Shown here: in pieces, positions 1 through 10,632 of the stretch
Position numbering within the stretch: the first letter of the stretch is position 1
Layout of the letters: every line of letters starts with the position of its first letter
NCBI GenBank assembly: GCA_903862425.1
Contig: CAIOYC010000009.1
Span: 372,001-436,000, forward strand
Direction of reading: 5' to 3'
DNA: 64,000 nucleotides
From: an uncultured Caulobacterales bacterium
GTDB taxonomy: Bacteria > Pseudomonadota > Alphaproteobacteria > Caulobacterales > Caulobacteraceae
Position numbers and translations under genes: made by a program
The notes under the pieces: generated by a model
Seen by the model: only the letters and a program-made list of their open reading frames with translations
The model's database searches: none
What the model was told of the DNA's origin: nothing

Positions 1-1
1 A

Positions 2-208
2 GCGGTGGACGCGGCGCTGGCGGCCTATGAACACGCTCGTCTTCCACGCACGGCAAAGGTCCAGGCCTGGGCCAGCCGCAACGCGACCCTTTTCCATCTG
101 CCCCCGCTGGTTTCCACCGGTGTATTCGGCGCTGCCAGGTTGCTCGACCGGGTGCGGAGCGTGGAGCCTGAAGCGCGGTTCGACTGGCTCTATGGCTGGA
201 CGCCCTGA
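2..208 (+). CDS. FAD-dependent monooxygenase, C-terminal end (partial)
   Basis: Only the last 68 or so codons are present and the 5' part lies outside the window. The tail carries the pattern AAYEHARLPR..KVQ..SRN followed by a short FHLP stretch and ends in DWLYGW. This layout is typical of the C-terminus of flavoprotein hydroxylases of the salicylate or 6-hydroxynicotinate monooxygenase type, which use FAD and NAD(P)H to hydroxylate aromatic rings. The substrate cannot be told from this piece. The gene ends in TGA at 206-208 and overlaps the 3' end of the convergent antiporter gene by 19 bases. No start codon is called because the open frame runs off the left edge. Confidence 0.7.
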   Translation, partial: AVDAALAAYEHARLPRTAKVQAWASRNATLFHLPPLVSTGVFGAARLLDRVRSVEPEARFDWLYGWTP

Positions 209-1416
209 AAACGTTTCACCAGGGCCGGGAAGCTCAGCCCCTGCACCACCACCGAGAAGGCCACCACGGCGTAGGTGATTGATAGGATAAGCCCCTTGGA
301 TGGACCCGGCGGTAGTGTCTGGGCCAAGGCCAGGGACAAGGCGCCGTGCAGGCCGCCCCAGACCAGTAAGGGTATCGCCCCGCGCTCGGCGCGTTTCAGA
401 GCGAAGAAGGCGCCCCACGGCGCCACGACGATCAGCCGCGCCACGACCACCAGTATGATCGCCGCAACCCACAGCCCGATGTCGCGGACGTGGAGTTTCA
501 CGACCAGAAGCTCGAGTCCGAGGAGGAGGAACAGGAGGGCGTTCAGTATTTCGTCAACGAGGGTCCAGAACCCGGTCACATAGCGATGAGTGACCTCGCT
601 CATGGCCGAGGCGGCTTTCCGGTCGCCGATCAGCAGGCCCGCGGCCACGGCGGCGATGGGGCCGGACAGATGCAGCGCCTGGGCCAGGGCGTAGACGCCG
701 GCCGCGAGCGCCAGGGTCAGCGTCACCTCCACCGCATAGTCGTCGATGGTCCGCATCAGCCGGATCACGCTCCACCCACCCGCAAGTCCGATGGCGAGAC
801 CGCCCACCGCCTCCAGCACCACCAGCCCCCCCGTCTGCCAGACGTTGGGCGCCTGGCCCTCCGTGATCAGCGCCGCTATGGCGGTGAAAACGACGATGCC
901 GACGCCATCGTTGAACAGGGCCTCTCCTTGCAACACCGTGCGCAAGGTGACGGACAGGCCCTCGCCCTTCACCGTCGCCAGAACGGCGATGGGGTCGGTC
1001 GGGCTGACCAGGGCGCCGAAGGCCAAAGCCCAGACGAGCGGCAACTCCAGCCCCAGCGCTCGCGCCGCCAACCAGAGACCGCCGCCGACCAGTACGGTCG
1101 AGACGAGCACTCCGAGCGTCGCCAGGGTCCATACCGATAACCTTCGCCGTCGCATCTCCGCCAGATCCACCTGCGTCGCCCCGGCGAACAGCAGAAAGGC
1201 CAGCATGTAGCCCATGACCGTCTCGGAGAAGTCGACCTGCCGCGCCAACGCGACCAGGTTCTCGCTGTAGGCGCCGAGCAGCGGCGTCGCCGCTGGAAGG
1301 GCCGCTCCGGCCAAAAGCATGGCGACGCCGCTCGGCAGCTTCAGCCAGCGCGCATTGATCCAGCCCACGCAGGCCACGAGGGTCAGGAAGACGGCGGCGA
1401 GCTGGAAGGGGGTCAT
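190..1416 (-). CDS. Cation:proton antiporter, CPA1 (NhaP) family
   Basis: This is a 408-residue inner-membrane protein with about twelve hydrophobic segments, the usual length of a CPA1 Na+(K+)/H+ exchanger without a long cytoplasmic tail. The diagnostic pieces are the SPTDPIAVLATV segment near residue 135 and GEALFNDGVGIVVF about 30 residues later. They hold the conserved Asp residues that carry ions in this family. An open frame extends 19 codons upstream, but the ATG at 1416 (MTPFQLAAVF) starts directly on the first membrane helix and is preferred. The gene stands alone, divergent from glpK, and overlaps the convergent monooxygenase gene. The transported ion is not known; Na+ is the usual guess for the family. 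Confidence 0.9.
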   Translation of the reverse strand: MTPFQLAAVFLTLVACVGWINARWLKLPSGVAMLLAGAALPAATPLLGAYSENLVALARQVDFSETVMGYMLAFLLFAGATQVDLAEMRRRRLSVWTLATLGVLVSTVLVGGGLWLAARALGLELPLVWALAFGALVSPTDPIAVLATVKGEGLSVTLRTVLQGEALFNDGVGIVVFTAIAALITEGQAPNVWQTGGLVVLEAVGGLAIGLAGGWSVIRLMRTIDDYAVEVTLTLALAAGVYALAQALHLSGPIAAVAAGLLIGDRKAASAMSEVTHRYVTGFWTLVDEILNALLFLLLGLELLVVKLHVRDIGLWVAAIILVVVARLIVVAPWGAFFALKRAERGAIPLLVWGGLHGALSLALAQTLPPGPSKGLILSITYAVVAFSVVVQGLSFPALVKRFQGVQP

Positions 1417-1578
1417 GAAGCGGCATCCGGCGAGGCAGGGGTCATCTGCCAAGGTGTGACGGGACCCGGCCACAAGTGCGGTTTACGAACAAGCCTCGAC
1501 GAAATCTGACGCCCGCTTTTTCCCCCGCAGTCCGCCGACCCGGTTGGAAAACGCGGTTGGCCTGTGCAAGCTTGGGCT

Positions 1579-3084
1579 ATGAGCCGTTACATCGCCGCCA
1601 TCGACCAGGGCACCACCTCGTCCCGCTGCATCGTCTTCGACAAGGACGGGACGATCGCCGCCTCCGCCCAGAAGGAGCACCGCCAGATCTATCCCCGCCC
1701 TGGCTGGGTTGAGCACGATGCGGAGGAGATCTGGGCCAACACCGAGACGGTGATCGCCGGCGCGCTGGCCAAGCTGGACCTAAAGCCCGGCGACCTCGCC
1801 GCCGTGGGCGTCACCAACCAGCGCGAAACCACGGTGATCTGGCGCAAGGCCGACGGCAAGCCGATCCACAACGCCATCGTCTGGCAGGACGCCCGCACCG
1901 CCACCATGGTCGCCAAGCTGGCGGAGGAGGGCGGTCAGGATCGATTCCGCGCCAAGACCGGCCTGCCGCTCGCCACCTATTTCTCCGGGCCGAAGATCGC
2001 CTGGATCCTCGACCATGTGGACGGCGCGCGCGCGGCGGCGGAGGCAGGCGACCTGCTGTTCGGCACCATGGAGACCTGGGTCATCTGGAAGCTCACCCAT
2101 GATGGCGAGGGGGGGCGGCACGTGACCGACGTCACCAATGCCAGTCGTACCCTGCTGATGGACTTGAAGACCCTGGACTGGGACGATGAGCTGCTCGCCG
2201 CCATCGGCGTGCCGCGCGCCCTGCTGCCCGAGATCCGTCCCTCGTCGGAAGTTTATGGCGAGGCGACGGGCGTGCTGGCGGGGGTGAAGGTGGCGGGCGC
2301 GCTGGGCGACCAGCAGGCGGCCCTGTTCGGCCAGACCTGTTTCGAACCGGGGGAGGCCAAGTGCACCTACGGCACCGGCGGCTTCATGCTGCTCAATACC
2401 GGCGAGGCGGCGGTGCAGTCCAAGTCCGGCTTGTTGACGACGGTTGGCTACCAGTGTGGCGGCTGCAAGCCCGTCTATGCGTTGGAGGGCTCCATCGCTG
2501 TCGCCGGATCGCTGGTGCAGTGGTTCCGCGACAATGTCGGCCTGATCGACTCAGCGCCGGACATCGAGAGTCTGGCCGCCTCGGTGGAGGATACGGGCGG
2601 CTGCTATTTCGTGCCCGCCTTCTCCGGCCTCTTCGCCCCCTACTGGCGGTCTGATGCGCGCGGCGTAATCGCCGGCCTTACCGCCTATGTGACCAAGGCG
2701 CATCTGGCGCGGGCCGTGCTCGAAGCCACCTGCTGGCAGGTGCGCGAGGTGGTGGAGGCCATGGACGCCGACTCGGGCGTGAAGCTCTCGACGCTTAAGG
2801 TGGACGGGGGCATGACCGCCAACGATCTGCTGATGCAGATCCAGGCCGACGTTCTGGGTTGCCCGGTGGTGCGGCCGAAGGTCATCGAGACCACGGCGCT
2901 GGGCGCCGCCTATGCCGCCGGGCTCGCGGTGGGCTTCTGGCCCGACCAGGCCACCCTCAAGGCCAACTGGCGCGAAGACGCCGACTGGTCCGCCCAACTC
3001 GCTGCGGACGAGCGCGAACGCCGCTATGGCAAGTGGAAGAAGGCCGTGCAGCGCACCCTCGACTGGGTGGACGAGGAGGATTGA
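1579..3084 (+). CDS. glpK: Glycerol kinase
   Basis: This 501-residue protein matches the full length of bacterial glycerol kinase, which makes sn-glycerol 3-phosphate from glycerol and ATP in the cytoplasm. The N-terminal phosphate-binding loop DQGTTSSR is at residues 9-16, NQRET near residue 83 supplies glycerol-binding Arg and Glu, and [11 protein letters not shown] near 408 belongs to the second ATP-binding half of the FGGY fold. A GTG five codons upstream is also in frame, but [12 protein letters not shown] at 1579 is the family's usual start. No glpF, glpD or glpR lies next to it, so the kinase is not in a glycerol operon here. Confidence 0.96.
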   Translation: MSRYIAAIDQGTTSSRCIVFDKDGTIAASAQKEHRQIYPRPGWVEHDAEEIWANTETVIAGALAKLDLKPGDLAAVGVTNQRETTVIWRKADGKPIHNAIVWQDARTATMVAKLAEEGGQDRFRAKTGLPLATYFSGPKIAWILDHVDGARAAAEAGDLLFGTMETWVIWKLTHDGEGGRHVTDVTNASRTLLMDLKTLDWDDELLAAIGVPRALLPEIRPSSEVYGEATGVLAGVKVAGALGDQQAALFGQTCFEPGEAKCTYGTGGFMLLNTGEAAVQSKSGLLTTVGYQCGGCKPVYALEGSIAVAGSLVQWFRDNVGLIDSAPDIESLAASVEDTGGCYFVPAFSGLFAPYWRSDARGVIAGLTAYVTKAHLARAVLEATCWQVREVVEAMDADSGVKLSTLKVDGGMTANDLLMQIQADVLGCPVVRPKVIETTALGAAYAAGLAVGFWPDQATLKANWREDADWSAQLAADERERRYGKWKKAVQRTLDWVDEED

Positions 3085-3103
3085 GGGCGAGCGTAATATT
3101 CGG

Positions 3104-3182
3104 CCTCATCCTGAGCTTGTCGAAGGACGAGGCCGCTTCCGGCCGCGCGTTCGCCCCGTCCTTCGACAAGCTCAGGATGAGG
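3104..3182. repeat. Long inverted repeat between converging glpK and alaS
   Basis: Two perfect 25-base arms (3104-3128 and 3158-3182) surround a 29-base GC-rich loop. The arm begins CCTCATCCTGAGCTTGTCGA. Similar palindromes are known as dispersed intergenic repeats in Sphingomonadales and Caulobacterales genomes. It lies in the 122-base gap between the stop codons of two converging genes, so the transcript from either strand can form the same strong hairpin and may end or be stabilised there. There is no T tract after either arm, so a simple intrinsic terminator is not shown. Confidence 0.85.
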
Positions 3183-3206
3183 CGAAAAGGGAGATGGGCG
3201 GGCTTG

Positions 3207-5852
<2,646 letters not shown>

Positions 5853-5969
5853 AGACAACTCGGTTGGATAGGGCGCGCGACATATAGGGTTCCGCGCCGC
5901 GTTCGGTCCAGCATTGTCCGGTAATGCGCCTGTGCTTGCGGCAGTGCGGGAAAGCGGCGATGGTCGGGT

Positions 5970-7745
5970 ATGCGTCTGCGTCTTCGATCCTCCGCCTCAC
6001 TCGCGCCGATTCTGCTGGCGGGCGCCCTATTGGTGGCCTGCGCTACCGAGAAACCCTCCACCGCGGTCGGATTGCGGGCTGAGCAGGCGGGAACACCGCC
6101 CATGGACGATGCGCTGGCTGCCCCGGCTCAGAGCGCCAGCGCCTTCGGCCTCTATCTGGCGGGCGAGGCGGCCATCGACAGCGGGTCCTCGCGCGACGCG
6201 GCCAGGTATTTCGGTCAGGCGAGCACGCTGGAGGGCGGTACGGGGCCGATCCAGGCACGCGCCTTCTCCTCCGCCCTGGTGTCAGGCGAGGTGGGCAAGG
6301 CGGCCACGGCGGCGGAAGGACTGGGCGACGGCGACGATCCGATCCAGCGGCTCGGTCGGCTGACCCGTGCGGTCGAGGCCCTGGCCACCGATCATGGCAA
6401 GGAGGCCCTGGCGCTCCTGTCGGTGAAATCCGACCACACCGCCCCGCACGACACGGCGATCCAGCTGCTGCGGCCCTGGGCGGCGGGCGAGGCAGGGGAT
6501 GTGAAGACAGCGACCCAGCCGCCGGCCTTCGTCGGCGATCCGGTGGACCAGGGTGTCGCCGAACTCGGCCGGGCCGAACTGCTCGAACATGCCGGGCGTT
6601 TCACCGAGGCGGAGGCCGCCTACAAGACCCGCGCCGTGGGTAAGGACGGGCTGTTCATCCTGGCCTATGGCGGTTTTCTCGAACGACGCGGTCGCCAGGC
6701 CGAGGCGCTGAAGGCCTATGACCAGGCCCTGGTGCTGAACGGCAGCGATCTCGGCATCAAGAACGCCAAGGCGCGCGCCTCTGCCGGACGTCCACCGCCG
6801 GCCCTGCCCAACTATCGCGAGGGCGCGGCGGAGGCCCTGATCGGTCCGGCCGCCATGATGCTGGCCAAGCACGAGGGCGACAGCGGCCTGGCCTATCTGC
6901 GTCTCGCCCTACGCCTCGATCCCACGCTCGACGAAGCCTGGGTGCTGGTGGGCGACGCCATGAACAGCGCCGGCGATCTCGCCTCCGCCAAGGAGGCCTA
7001 TGGCAAGGTCCGGCCACGTTCGGACCAGTTCATCGCCGCCAAGAGCCGCCTCGCCCTTATGGCGCAGCAGGCCGGCGACAAGGAAAACGCCCTCAGGCTC
7101 GCCCGCGAGATCCTCGACGTGGCGCCCACCGACCCGCGCGCCCTGGTGCTCTATGCCGATCTGCTGCGCGACGACGAACGCTTCCCCGAGGCGGTGCAGG
7201 TGCTGAATCGCGCCATCGCCTCCATGACGGCGGATCAGGTGGGCTGGGCGCTCTATTACGAACGCGGCGTGGCCGAGGAGCGCGCTGGCGACTGGACCTC
7301 CGCCGAGGCCGACCTGCAGCGTGCGCTGAAGCTCAAGCCCAATGAGCCGCAGGTGCTGAACTATCTCGGCTATGCCTGGGCGGATCGTGGCCAGCACCTC
7401 AAGGAAGCCATGGCCATGCTGCAGATGGCGGCCTCGCTGGAGCCGCGCTCCGGGGCCATCGTCGATTCGCTGGGCTGGGCGCGCTATCGCAACGGTCAGT
7501 ACAAGGACGCCATGCGCGACCTGGAGCACGCCGTCACCCTCGACCCCGCCGATCCGGAAGTGAACAGCCACCTCGGCGACGTCTACTGGCGCATGGGGCG
7601 ACAGCTAGAGGCGCGGTTCCAGTGGAAGCGGGTGCTGACCCTCAGCCCCGACCCCAAGACCAAGGCGGACGTGGAGCTGAAGCTGGCCCAGGGCCTCGGC
7701 CCCGAGTCGGCCATCTCCATGCCCGGCGCGATCAGCAAGCCCTAG
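5970..7745 (+). CDS. Tetratricopeptide-repeat lipoprotein
   Basis: This 591-residue protein starts with a lipoprotein signal peptide ([17 protein letters not shown] then LLVAC, with the lipidated Cys about residue 24), so it should sit in the periplasm on a membrane. The rest is a long alpha-helical array with many TPR-like units (for example [19 protein letters not shown] and [20 protein letters not shown]), a scaffold for protein-protein contacts. It is followed after 15 bases by ispE, a pairing common in alphaproteobacteria, so the two are probably co-transcribed. The partner proteins are unknown. No catalytic motif is visible. Confidence 0.85.
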   Translation: MRLRLRSSASLAPILLAGALLVACATEKPSTAVGLRAEQAGTPPMDDALAAPAQSASAFGLYLAGEAAIDSGSSRDAARYFGQASTLEGGTGPIQARAFSSALVSGEVGKAATAAEGLGDGDDPIQRLGRLTRAVEALATDHGKEALALLSVKSDHTAPHDTAIQLLRPWAAGEAGDVKTATQPPAFVGDPVDQGVAELGRAELLEHAGRFTEAEAAYKTRAVGKDGLFILAYGGFLERRGRQAEALKAYDQALVLNGSDLGIKNAKARASAGRPPPALPNYREGAAEALIGPAAMMLAKHEGDSGLAYLRLALRLDPTLDEAWVLVGDAMNSAGDLASAKEAYGKVRPRSDQFIAAKSRLALMAQQAGDKENALRLAREILDVAPTDPRALVLYADLLRDDERFPEAVQVLNRAIASMTADQVGWALYYERGVAEERAGDWTSAEADLQRALKLKPNEPQVLNYLGYAWADRGQHLKEAMAMLQMAASLEPRSGAIVDSLGWARYRNGQYKDAMRDLEHAVTLDPADPEVNSHLGDVYWRMGRQLEARFQWKRVLTLSPDPKTKADVELKLAQGLGPESAISMPGAISKP

Positions 7746-7760
7746 CCGAAGCCACATCCT

Positions 7761-8654
7761 GTGAACCTCAGCCGTCTGGCGCCCGCCAAGATCAACCTGT
7801 TCCTGCACGTCGGCACCGTGGGCGCGGACGGTTATCATCCTGTGTCCAGCCTGATGGCCTTCGCCGATGTGGGCGACCGGCTGACCATCGGCCCGGCCGA
7901 CTACCCCGCCTTCGAGGTGGACGGCCCCTTCGCCGCCGGGCTCGGCGACGGGCTGAATCTGGTCGAACAGGCCTGGGGCAAGCTCAGCGAGAAGGCGCGT
8001 GTGCCCATGCCGCCCTTCCGCCTGATCCTGACCAAGCAGCTACCCGTGGCGGCGGGCCTTGGCGGCGGCTCGAGCGATGCGGGCGCGGCCCTGCGCCTGA
8101 TCCGCGACGCGCACCACCTGCCCGTGGACGACCTCGCGCTCGAGGCCATCGCCGGCGAGCTCGGTGCGGACGGTCCGGCCTGTTTCGCCGGCGAGCCGGT
8201 GCTGGGCGAGGGCAGGGGCGATATCCTGTCACGCGCGCCCGCCATGCCGGCCATCGACGCGGTGCTCGTCAACCCCGGCGTGCCGTGCTCCACGGGGGCG
8301 GTCTATCGCGCCTATGATGCTTTTCTGGAGAGGGGCGGCGGCGGGGGAGCGGACATGCCGCGCCTGCCTTCCGCGTTCGAGGATGCGGCGGACATGGCGG
8401 CCATCCTGTCCTTCTGCCGTAATGATCTGGAGGCGCCGGCACTGACCGTTGCCCCGGAGATCGAGGTGGTGCTGGAGACCCTGCGCTCAGCACCGGAGAC
8501 CCTGTTCGCCCGCATGTCCGGATCGGGCGCTACCTGCTTCGCCCTGTGCGCCTCCACTTACGACGCCGAGGCTCTGGCGGAGCAGGTCGCGGTCATGAGC
8601 CCCAAATGGTGGGTGCAACGCTGCCGCATCGGCGGCCCCTGGCCGGATATCTAA
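7761..8654 (+). CDS. ispE: 4-diphosphocytidyl-2-C-methyl-D-erythritol kinase
   Basis: This 297-residue GHMP kinase phosphorylates CDP-methylerythritol with ATP, the fourth step of the non-mevalonate isoprenoid pathway. The substrate-binding N-terminus LAPAKINLFLHVG is intact. The ATP-binding loop GLGGGSSDAGAAL lies at about residues 98-110, and the C-terminal GHMP motif FARMSGSGATCFAL is also present. The start is a GTG at 7761, placed directly before NLSRLAPAKIN as in relatives. It follows the TPR lipoprotein by 15 bases and is followed by a strong hairpin at 8674-8699. Confidence 0.95.
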   Translation: MNLSRLAPAKINLFLHVGTVGADGYHPVSSLMAFADVGDRLTIGPADYPAFEVDGPFAAGLGDGLNLVEQAWGKLSEKARVPMPPFRLILTKQLPVAAGLGGGSSDAGAALRLIRDAHHLPVDDLALEAIAGELGADGPACFAGEPVLGEGRGDILSRAPAMPAIDAVLVNPGVPCSTGAVYRAYDAFLERGGGGGADMPRLPSAFEDAADMAAILSFCRNDLEAPALTVAPEIEVVLETLRSAPETLFARMSGSGATCFALCASTYDAEALAEQVAVMSPKWWVQRCRIGGPWPDI

Positions 8655-8673
8655 GGTATCAGCCCAAACGCAA

Positions 8674-8699
8674 GGAGCGGAGCCTTTCAGCTCCGCTCC
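8674..8699 (+). terminator. GC-rich hairpin downstream of ispE
   Basis: A perfect 10-base stem, GGAGCGGAGC with GCTCCGCTCC, closes a 6-base loop (CTTTCA) 19 bases after the ispE stop codon. The stem is very stable, but the following bases are C-rich with no T tract. It may act as a transcript end or 3' stabiliser for the TPR-ispE unit. Confidence 0.5.
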
Positions 8700-8904
8700 C
8701 GCCGTTCGCGTCGCCCGGACCCCTCCGACGGCGCGTCGTAGTCTTGCGCCCCAGGCCGAGGCGCTGAATTCACGCTAATCCGCACCGGCGAGTCGGGCAG
8801 GGGCCATGCGTCTTCAAGGGCCGAAGAAGTGTGATCCGCCCAAAACTTGAGCGCTCGCGGTTCGCCATGGGCAAAGGCCGGGCGATCGCTCCCAGCCGCC
8901 GTAT

Positions 8905-8926
8905 CTGATCACGAACCCGTGATCAG
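8905..8926. promoter_or_regulatory. Palindrome upstream of the fasciclin gene, possible operator
   Basis: CTGATCACG and CGTGATCAG form a perfect 9-base inverted repeat with a 4-base AACC spacer. It lies about 75 bases before the ATG at 9002, a position where an operator or 5' UTR hairpin would affect that gene. The short spacer and near two-fold symmetry suit a dimeric DNA-binding protein, but no regulator can be named. Confidence 0.35.
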
Positions 8927-9001
8927 CGTGAACCGGCCCAGCTTCCCAAGCGTAACAAGACCGACCTGCAGACGCCTGCATCAACCTCCGAGAGGACAAA
9001 C

Positions 9002-9658
9002 ATGACTGCCCGCATTCTGACGCTGCTCCTGGCGAGCGCCGCCCTCGCCACCACCGCGAACGCTCAAACCCGCAGCGCCAAGCCCACCGCCGCCACGTCT
9101 CCGGCGACAGCCGCCGCCCCGACAACAGCGCCTGCCCCGACCGCACCAGCGGCTACCGCGACGACGACCCCGGCGGTCCCGGCGGCGGCGCCCTCCGCGG
9201 CGGCCTCCAGCTACACGCCCTTCACCGCGCCGAGCCCGGCGGTAGACGCCATCGCCACCCTGACGGCGGCGGGCAAGTTCACAACCTTGCTGAAGGCCAT
9301 CGACGCGGCCGGCCTGACCGGGACACTGAAGCAGCCCGCCAACCTGACCGTGTTCGCCCCGACGGACGACGCGTTCGCCGCCCTGCCGGCGGGTACGGTC
9401 GATGACCTGTTGAAGCCGGAAAACCGCACCAAGCTGCAGCATATCCTGCTCTATCACGTGATCAACGCCCCGGTGACCACCGCCGCCACGACCGGCCACG
9501 CCGCGGCGGACATCGCCTCGGTCGCGGGTCCGACCCTGCATGTGGACGGCTCGTCCGGCGCGCTGAAGATTAATGACGCCAGCGTGGTGCAGGCCGACGT
9601 GAAAGCCACCAACGGCACGGTGCAGGTAATCGACAAGGTGTTGATGCCGGCGACTTAG
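9002..9658 (+). CDS. Secreted fasciclin-domain protein
   Basis: The 218-residue product begins with a Sec signal peptide (cleavage likely after TTANA, about residue 21), followed by about 50 residues of low-complexity Ala/Pro/Thr linker. A single FAS1 fold fills roughly residues 75-218. Its hallmarks are FTTLLKAIDAAGL, LTVFAPTDDAFAALPAG, the helix LQHILLYHVI, and VQVIDKVLMP at the C-terminus. FAS1 proteins of this kind are periplasmic or surface adhesion proteins. It seems to be transcribed alone, with a palindrome upstream and glyQ starting 54 bases downstream. The linker resembles others that tether a domain away from the membrane. Confidence 0.92.
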   Translation: MTARILTLLLASAALATTANAQTRSAKPTAATSPATAAAPTTAPAPTAPAATATTTPAVPAAAPSAAASSYTPFTAPSPAVDAIATLTAAGKFTTLLKAIDAAGLTGTLKQPANLTVFAPTDDAFAALPAGTVDDLLKPENRTKLQHILLYHVINAPVTTAATTGHAAADIASVAGPTLHVDGSSGALKINDASVVQADVKATNGTVQVIDKVLMPAT

Positions 9659-9712
9659 CGGGAAGCCGCATCCGTTGATCCCCGTGGCGGCGCGGCCTAT
9701 AGCTCCGCCGCC

Positions 9713-10630
9713 ATGGCCTCCGCCCCACTCCCACTCGCCAAGCCCAGATCGTTCCAGGGCCTGATCCTAACGCTGCAGAACTATTGGGCGGCCCAGGGTT
9801 GCCTGATCCTGCAGCCCTATGACGTGGAGGTGGGCGCCGGCACCCTGCACCCCGCGACCGTCCTGCGCGCCCTCGGCCCCAAGCCCTGGCGCGCCGCCTA
9901 TGTGCAGCCCTCGCGCCGTCCGGGCGATGGGCGCTACGGGGAAAATCCCAACCGGCTGCAGCACTATTACCAGTTCCAGGTGATCCTGAAACCGAACCCG
10001 GCGGATATGCAGGCCCTCTACCTCGGCTCACTGGCCGCCATCGGCCTCGATCCGTCCGTGCACGATATCCGCTTCGTGGAGGATGACTGGGAGAACCCCA
10101 CCGTGGGCGCCTGGGGCCTGGGGTGGGAGGTGTGGTGTGACGGGATGGAGGTGAGCCAGTACACCTATTTCCAGCAGGTCGGCGGGCTCGATGTGGAAGT
10201 GGTGGCGGGCGAGCTCACCTACGGTCTGGAGCGGCTGGCCATGTATGTGTTCGACGTGGACAACGTCTACGACCTGCCCTTCAACGAGCCGGGCAGCCCC
10301 GCCTACAAGTCCTATGGCGACGTGTTCCTCGAGAACGAGCGGGAGAATTCGGAGGCCAATTTCAACGGCTTCGACGTCGAGATGCTGAAGCGCCAGTTCG
10401 AGGATATGGAGCGGGAGGTTCCGCGCCTCCTCGCCCTGCACGGTCCGCAGGGCCAGCCCCTGGTGTTGCCCGCCTATGACCGGGTGCTGAAGGCCAGCCA
10501 CCTGTTCAACCTGATGGACGCACGCGGCGCCATCGCCGTGGCCGAGCGCCAGAGTTACATCGGCCGCATTCGCGACCTCTGCAAACAGTGCGCAGCGGCC
10601 TGGGTCGAGATCGAAAGGGCCGCGGCCTAG
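9713..10630 (+). CDS. glyQ: Glycine--tRNA ligase, alpha subunit
   Basis: This 305-residue class II synthetase subunit forms the alpha2beta2 bacterial glycyl-tRNA synthetase with GlyS. Recognition rests on the near-invariant start [17 protein letters not shown], the segment [12 protein letters not shown], the motif around [17 protein letters not shown], and [16 protein letters not shown]. The subunit carries the catalytic site that makes glycyl-adenylate. The stop codon TAG is followed two bases later by the glyS start, so the two genes form an operon. The ATG at 9713 gives a short N-terminal extension before the conserved core. Confidence 0.97.
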   Translation: MASAPLPLAKPRSFQGLILTLQNYWAAQGCLILQPYDVEVGAGTLHPATVLRALGPKPWRAAYVQPSRRPGDGRYGENPNRLQHYYQFQVILKPNPADMQALYLGSLAAIGLDPSVHDIRFVEDDWENPTVGAWGLGWEVWCDGMEVSQYTYFQQVGGLDVEVVAGELTYGLERLAMYVFDVDNVYDLPFNEPGSPAYKSYGDVFLENERENSEANFNGFDVEMLKRQFEDMEREVPRLLALHGPQGQPLVLPAYDRVLKASHLFNLMDARGAIAVAERQSYIGRIRDLCKQCAAAWVEIERAAA

Positions 10631-10632
10631 CC

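Larger units (their letters stand above)
8655..9001. other. Intergenic region between ispE and the fasciclin gene
   Basis: This is a 347-base gap without a credible gene. It holds a GC hairpin just after ispE and a separate perfect palindrome about 75 bases before the fasciclin start; both are listed separately. An open frame on the minus strand (8814-9146) runs into the fasciclin gene but encodes no recognisable protein and is treated as a shadow. A Shine-Dalgarno-like GAGAGG lies just before the ATG at 9002. Confidence 0.6.

Noticed and set aside
8814-9146. 110-codon minus-strand frame upstream of the fasciclin gene
   Set aside because: It runs into the signal peptide region of the fasciclin gene and encodes an Arg/Trp-rich product with no known features.
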